Of a stretch of 64,000 nt of DNA, positions 57,601 to 64,000 are shown piece after piece (the stretch's first letter is position 1; the number at the start of each line of letters is the position of its first letter). A model generated the notes under the pieces. It did no database searches and was not told the DNA's origin. It saw only the letters and a list, made by a program, of their open reading frames with translations. The translations under genes were made by a program, and so were the position numbers. The stretch is from Bisporella sp. PMI_857 (taxonomy: Eukaryota; Ascomycota; Leotiomycetes; Helotiales; Helotiaceae): positions 124,001-188,000 of the forward strand of contig JAJSPD010000004.1 of NCBI GenBank assembly GCA_021307315.1, given 5' to 3'.

Positions 57601-60600
57601 GCACTTTTTGTTTCGAATAGGGGTCAAGAGCCGCACCGAGCCCATGGTATGATCATCTTGCCTTGCTTCATTGAGATTCGCTTTGATATGTGCTCTGGCC
57701 GCTCTGTCTATATCGAGTCATGCAATTTGGGTATCTGAGACATGGTTGCATACATTATAGTATAGTTGGGATTTTGCTGTTAAGAACCAGGGGTGCTGTT
57801 AATTAGGTACATTACGTTAACATAACCCGCGCAACAAATTAATACTCGCAATTTTTGTAAGTCTGCACGGCTGGCTTTCTCCATATCAATCAACCGTCGG
57901 CCACAAGCGCGCTCAGCCGCCTGGGGCCATCGTCGTAACAATGGCGCGGCCATTCATGATATCGAACAGCGATGATAATGCCTGAAGTTGGTTATGATTC
58001 GCAGCCCAGGATTCAGCTCTTCGAGGCACAGTCGCCAAAGTCCCAAAGCAGCACGGGAAGGATGGTGGCCAAATCCAGATTCGCAGGCTGCCAGAGAGCT
58101 CTTCATTTGGTGTCGTGTTTGACATTTGAGCAAATCCTCAATATTACTCTGCTTCTCCTCCTTTTTTGCCTTTTTCAACGAGCGATGCTCGCTAGGCTTG
58201 ATACCCGGCAATTGAGCCGGTATTCAGGCAAAATTCATGAACCTCGTGTCACATCTACACTAGGTAACCGTATCCTCGGGACCCCAGCTCATGTACTGTA
58301 CTTTTTATTCACCGACTTCATTTGAGAAATGAACAGCCCTGCTCGATTCCCAGATGATATTGCATCATCGTCGACACGGTGAGGAACCTTGTCACGTGTT
58401 GGGGCCGATGGGCAGAAGTATTTACCGTGCCGCCTCCCAACATCATCTTTTCCCGTTTCGCGCTTCTTAGGTCGTGTCGTCTCCCGCGAGTGATTGCCGA
58501 CGCTGGAATTGACACCAAATTAGTTGCTGTCTCTCTCAGATAGGCGGGAAGAGAAGACAGTTCAAATGAAGTGGAAATTCGTCATCGTGACACGCTGAGA
58601 CATGCTACCCCGGATTGTTCGACCTGCTTTCCCCCCGAGGATAGCCCATGCAATTAAGCACGGCTTGCTGTCTGGAATAAACTTCAAGATGAGTCGCGCG
58701 CTCAAGCAGATTTTGATAAAGTTCTGTCATAATCACGAAGCAATCTTGATTTTTCTTTTGTACAGAAAAATAAAACAATGACGACGTGGAGGCCGCGAGC
58801 GAAAGTCTACACCCCACAAAGCGATGACTCCGCATTTCTCCGCAACTCAAAATTCAGCCAATTGACCCTGTCATGGGTTGGGTTGATCGAAAAGCATTTT
58901 CGCCCAGTCCAGCTCTCTCTGTCTAACGTACGAGAAATAAAAAAGAAATAAAATCCAATTGAATTAATATTCTTTGCCTCTTTGGGGCATCGATATTCCC
59001 AGCGGTTATTTTGGGTTTTGGAAGCCAGAGCCTAGCGCGTCGCCCCCAATCATGACCAATGTTGATGCTGGTGTGGCGAAGTGTACAAGGCTGAGTGACC
59101 TCGTGATGCTTTTTGTTACTTGCCATCAAACCAATCCCTCCTGTGCCTCAAACAGCTGACAGCAGTGTATTTTCAGGTCTATGCAATTACCTGTCGTTGG
59201 GATCGCATGGCTGAGCGGGTATTATCACACCCCTCCAATCCAGATATGGAGGCAAGGCACCGAGAGGTGTTTGCGCTACAGTTTATTAGAGCAATCACTC
59301 GAATCGCGCTTCATCCCCTACTATTCAGTTACCCCACACGAGTATGAGGTAAGTGATGAGAGATCACGAGCGCGATCTCAGCAAAAGAAAAGTAAATCAG
59401 CTGAAATGGCGATAATGCAATGATACTTTTCTGCCTTGCGAGAGCACGTAACCTTGGCCATGAGCCAGATGACTGACTGTGCTGAGTGGCGGTAATACGG
59501 TACTGTACTGTGCTGTGCTGTACATCTACCGACCGCTGTTGCAACAATGGAAGAGGCTGAAGATCCGCCTCTCAGCATTGCTGACGCCTGAGCTGTTCTT
59601 GGATTCTGGACCCTGAAGGTCACGGGTCAGATGATAGGGCTTGATGTGCTGTCATACATGAGATCAACGTTCTGATGTCGTGCCGACCGCGTTCGGTGTC
59701 TGCTGAGGTTGAGAGTCCTGTCCCTAGAACCTGGATAAAGCAAATTCCATCTCGATGCTACCAAGGACAGCTCATATGTCTCGGGCGTGAAGTTAGCAAT
59801 GTTTCTTGTTCAGATGACAGCAAAACTCAAGGCAAAAAGGCAAGAGATGATGGACGCAGAGAACCGGCGCGGCCTCCGACAATGTCTTGCCTGCTTCCAG
59901 TACTTTGACGAGAGATCAATCCCCAAAGTTTCGGAGAGGTGTGATATGCCCCTGAATTGTGTTTCATGAGTTGTTCTTTTTGGGCCTGTGGGAATGGGTG
60001 TGTGACCTCTTCACCACCGGTATCGCATAACATTGGAGGGCTTCACCCAATAAGCAATGCGCGAGCTGAGCAATTGACCTAAAGGATAACCGTGACGAGC
60101 GCTTAGTGCACGCTTCCTCTTAATCGCAAATATATTCGAATTAGTTGGCTTGATATAGCGATACCAATTACGCATGGTTGCTTTTATATTGCTAATCGAT
60201 CCAGAGAATATTTGGGGAGAGTCGAGGGACAAGTTCCTATTTCCAAGTGTTGAAAACGTGGGGAAAGTGGGGGGTTAACAAGTAAGGGATCGATGATCCA
60301 GAACACACAAACTACAAAGCTGCTTGAAGCAAACACGCCTCCCCCCCCTCCCTCGAAAAATAAGGAATGTGCGATCATGCATGCAAAAGCGCGTAGAATT
60401 AAATGGTTCCGCCTTGGATTTCCCCTTATCCTCCATATCCAGGTTCATTGTGATAGCGGCTGGAAAGCCTAAAGGCGCGCTGACCAGAGGGATGAGGGAT
60501 GTAGACGCATTAATGTCACTGGTCACTTCGACGTCCAGGCAGGGCAAATCAAATAACGTGACATTGATGATTTGATCGACGAGAAAGATGCAAGGCGGAT

Positions 60601-63147
60601 ACGGAACCTGGGGGATACGCTTCCCCGGCCAGTTTGTCTGTCACTTGTGATTACAAAGGGGCAGCCTGATATGTGACTAAATCAAAAAGGAAAAAAAAGG
60701 GAAAGTAATAATAATCCTTAAGCATGACTAAGGGACGAATATGAATGTCTCAGCATCATGCTTAGAACACGACAACGAGAACCTCAGATGCGCCTCTGAG
60801 ATACATTCGGGAGGTCATATCGCTACTACAGTACAGTAATGTGCTATTAAAGATATCTGGTTTTTTTGGTGGACCGCTGCATCTCCGCCACGATCCCACG
60901 AGCATTTCCGGATAGGGCAGCTTGGAAGGTGTGTGGGGGTTTGAAATCCGAGGATGGGGGCTCGGATTCGTTTGAGTAAAGCGATCTTGGCTTTTGGGTT
61001 CAGCGTGCCCTTCTGACGTGGTGTACAACCCGGCTCGTAGCATGTTTGACTATTCAGGACGGTACGCATCTTATTTCGGGCATTGATATTGGGACTGGAG
61101 ACCATACATAACTGCTGTGCAACCGCTGGTCGAGTTGATCTTTTTCCGATATTTGACTTGTCTGAGCACGGGACCAAACCATGTTGCGCAAGTCCACCGA
61201 GTAGTCTGAGGCAAATAGCGGAGGGGAGAGACAGGATAAGACGACTTGGCTGGTCAAGCTGATAGTTGATAACAAGATACTCGGACATTCGAAGGCCAAC
61301 CATTCCCAAAATATACTTAAGGAGCGTGCCCCATGGCTCTTGCTGTTCTTCCTTGTGTGCCGTAGGAAGATGTCTACAATTTGTGATTGTGGATTAGAAC
61401 CAGGGATAGCATAGCAGCCTTTCTCCTTTCTCCTTTCAATAATGTGTTTCTTGAGCACGTATAAAATGATACAAATGAAGCCTTCACGACCTAGTTCGTC
61501 GGTAGTGTTCCAATGTGCTGGATTCCTGGTCGAGTGGCTGTAATTGGTAGGCTGAGGTGGCTCCGGGGAACTGAACACGGAGCTTCCTTTTGGCTTGGAA
61601 GGAACTAGGGTTGTAATACCGATCGGAAGGTCGAGAGCCACTCACTGAGGAATTACGAGAGTGGCTGGCTGCCTTAATAGGATTAAGCATGAGGTGATTT
61701 GCTGCTAGCTCTCGTGTTAGTCTTCCTTTTCTAACACCGATGAGGCAATCATAGGATATAGTGGACGATAGCAAGGCGGCATACTGGATTTGGACGACTC
61801 CCTCACTCCATGCTGGAGCAAAGTTACCCTACTTGACGGGACAAATATAATTGTCTTTGCGGAACCAAGATACAATTTCATGACTGCTTTTGCACCAACA
61901 CAACATGATTTCAACATGCCCAAATATGGCTTAATATAGTGCTTAAGGGGTCCTATGTTACTGTATTAATGCCATAAGCATAGCGGGTCCGTCACTTGGA
62001 TCCTGTTTGTTGTCAAGATGGGTGGCCACGCCTTCATCATTGTCAACAGTTGTCGGCGTTATACAGTACACATGACTCTGCCTCCTCGCGTTTCGGCGCT
62101 GGATCAAGTTGGAAATCATTCCACTTAGCGATCCCCCAGAGAGAACCATCCATCTCCTTAACTCGAAGTGATGACTTCCACTAAACACCGCGGAACTAAC
62201 AACTCACAAGGTCATGATTCAGATCTCTCTAGAATTGAAGTCACAGCCAGCACAGACTGACATACCATCACATATCCTTTTCGTCAAGTCATTGGCACTA
62301 TTGCCGCAAAATATGGAAGCTAATTTTGAAAAAAGGGCCTTTCAGATAGATGTGTCGCCGAGCGGTCACTTTAGCTCCAGCGAGTATAACACCAGCGCCT
62401 GATGTTTTTTTTTTTTGGTGGGATGGAATAATTTTGAGCATTCTGACTCAGGCTCTCAGGGCCTAACCTAAGTTAAGTTGGAGCGTCTTTGTACCTAGCG
62501 GGTTCAGAACTTGGTGGGTGGAGTACCCCCCGGCCAGCCGACACAGACAAAGACAGGTCAGGGATCTCGTGCACAGGGGTTGTTGTGAGCCGGGACTCCC
62601 CCTGTAAAATCCAGACACAAACTCTTTGAACTTCGCGTTTTCTTCAAGTCACCAGTTACTACCTTATTTGGTCTAGTCTCGATGCGCTAGTCCAAGTCCC
62701 GTTTGTTCTCCCACCCACAAGTGAGTAGACCGCTCACCCCCTTCAAAGGCCCTCCACCCCCCCCCAATCCCAATCCCAAGACTTAAAAGTCCCTCCTCCA
62801 GAACTGTCAGGTCCATATACCTCACCGTCGCCTTCATAACGAAATATAGTCGCCCCAAACGATAACCTTTCTCGATTCTTCCAGCACCATCCATTGTGGA
62901 CGACAGCTGACAATTCCGCTTGCATCTACATCCATACGGTAGAAAGTGCCACCAGATCCCGACTGAACCCGATCCAAGATCTACGACATATACGTCAATC
63001 CCAACAACACCGCCAAACCGCTTCATACCTCAACACTTCTTCACTCACTCTTCCCACGTACGCTTCGCGATCAATCGCGAGCATCATACAGCAGTCGTGT
63101 CTTCACAATTATAGTTGCTCGAGCCATCGAGCAGAACGCCAACAGCC

Positions 63148-64000
63148 ATGCCTTCAAATCTAGGTGCGCCAGTTTTAACGGTTGACGTGGGATTAATACA
63201 CAAGGTCGATACGCGCAATGTCGAGAATCTCTTCAGCATGTGGACAGGTGAGTCCTACTTATCAAAACTGGTCGCATTGGGACCAGACTGACCACTTTCA
63301 CAGTGTTCTCCAGGTGCGCGGGTTCACTAGAAGAGGGACGAAGGTTAGAGAACCTGAGCTGGAGGCTATGGAACAGGGAAACATTCTGTTGCGATCCAGT
63401 CTCAGAAGCCAACGCTACAACGCCGGCAATCTCGATATGTCCCCGAATATCGGAAGGACACTACGCAGCCGACGTTCCTGAGCTGTCGGGTTCCCTCGAC
63501 TCGCTTGCCGATGAGGAGGCATTGGAATTTGACTCTGATACCACTTCATCATCCACCTCCGCGCCACTTGACATCACCCGCCCTTATTTACAACGACAGG
63601 ATTCTGTCAATACTCGAAGTCGCGGTTTAGAGAAACACATCACCCCAGATGACCTTCAGAAAATGGTTATCACAATCAAAGAGAAGAAGGAGTTGGACAC
63701 ACTTCCTGCAGCTCTGAGCACTCATTCATATCTATCGCCACCCTCGGAACAGGGCACTAAAGCACAACCAGAAACTGAACCTGTAGAATCACAAGATTCA
63801 CCCATTACCATCGACTCCGTGACCTCAGACTCTGCATCTGATCGGTCTGCACAAGCTCCCTCTTCACAGTCCTCGGCTACCAGTGGAATCTCGGAGAGAA
63901 GCACCACCAGTGTCGTAAGAGGATTTTCGCCTTCGCATATCAGCTCTTCGTATCGGTCCATACCTCTTCTTAGTGCACCATCCTCAATTCCTACTGCAGA
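63148..64000 (+). CDS. AreA/DUF1752-type regulatory protein, N-terminal part (runs off the window)
   Basis: Exon 1 is 63148-63247, then a 56-bp phase-1 intron (63248-63303), then exon 2 from 63304 open to the window end with no stop (266 full codons visible in total). Residues about 19-55 hold the conserved fungal motif HKVDTRNVENLFSMW-TVFSRC, then GRRLENLSWRLWNRETFCC. This motif is found at the N-terminus of fungal regulators (Pfam GATA_AreA, formerly DUF1752) including GATA factors and Mks1/Reg1-like proteins. The following part is Ser/Thr-rich, acidic and likely disordered, with a helix DDLQKMVITIKEKKELD. The C-terminal part needed to decide between a GATA factor and a phosphatase/TOR-pathway regulator lies outside. 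The intron splits the motif between MWT and VFS. Confidence 0.88.

Larger units (their letters stand above)
51344..63147 (+). other. 11.8 kb gene-poor region rich in simple repeats
   Basis: No exon chain with family resemblance was found on either strand. Many overlapping frames of 60-195 codons exist in different phases, as expected of GC-rich or low-complexity noncoding DNA. The part 51.4-56.5 kb has CT, GA, homopolymer G, C, A and T tracts and a pentanucleotide array. The part 57-62.5 kb is more AT-rich. The last about 550 bp before 63148 is CT- and CA-rich and probably the 5' leader of the regulator gene. The region may be a long promoter or noncoding-RNA locus, which is inference. Confidence 0.6.

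Noticed and set aside
61385..61425. Minus-strand GGTTCTAATCC resembling a tRNA T arm
   Set aside because: The stem bases do not pair and no cloverleaf can be drawn.
61054..61641. 195-codon minus-strand frame in the gene desert
   Set aside because: No recognisable motif, with overlapping frames in other phases. It is the longest of many chance frames in the region.

Overview
The window is nuclear DNA of a filamentous ascomycete (Pezizomycotina). Introns are short (about 46-70 bp in most genes), GT-AG, with CTAAC/CTGAC-like branch points. The gene content is typical of the group: a Zn2Cys6 transcription factor, ER BiP with an HDEL tail, an AA11-type LPMO, a cellobiose-dehydrogenase-type cytochrome domain, ALG2, LSB5, BCD1 and a DENN protein. 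The overall feel is Leotiomycete-like, but the class cannot be fixed from this sequence alone. I rebuilt the multi-exon models by hand from splice sites, reading frame and protein family knowledge.

Layout. 0-5 kb is a decayed zone: an aminoglycoside-phosphotransferase-like gene with an in-frame stop, an intron-containing tRNA-Asp(GTC), and the relic of a fungal transcription factor. 6.5-13.8 kb is a compact accessory block: Zn2Cys6 regulator, VOC/glyoxalase-like protein, peroxisomal (SKL) crotonase and a secreted heme-cytochrome domain. It is followed at 14.4-15.6 kb by a secreted cysteine-containing protein with three related repeats. 16.2-45.7 kb is mostly housekeeping: BiP/Kar2, a fungal nuclear-type hypothetical, BCD1, a DENN-domain Rab regulator, LSB5, several conserved hypotheticals, a second PTS1 crotonase (AKL), ALG2 and an AA11 LPMO. 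48.4-51.3 kb holds a CCCH plus CHY zinc-finger protein. 51.3-63.1 kb is an 11.8 kb gene-poor stretch full of simple repeats, ending at a gene with an AreA/DUF1752-type N-terminal domain that runs off the right edge.

How the genes relate. BiP (ER folding), ALG2 (lipid-linked oligosaccharide assembly on the ER), LSB5 (endosome/actin) and the DENN protein (Rab GEF) serve the secretory and endocytic system. The two PTS1 crotonases act in peroxisomal fatty or organic acid breakdown. The AA11 LPMO and the cytochrome-domain protein are secreted redox enzymes of polysaccharide attack. The most cluster-like group is the regulator/VOC/crotonase/cytochrome block, where the VOC and crotonase genes share a 369 bp divergent promoter. 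No wholly new system can be proven here. The best candidates for undescribed biology are the three-repeat secreted protein, the 6.5-13.8 kb block, and a possible splice switch controlling the peroxisomal tag of the first crotonase.
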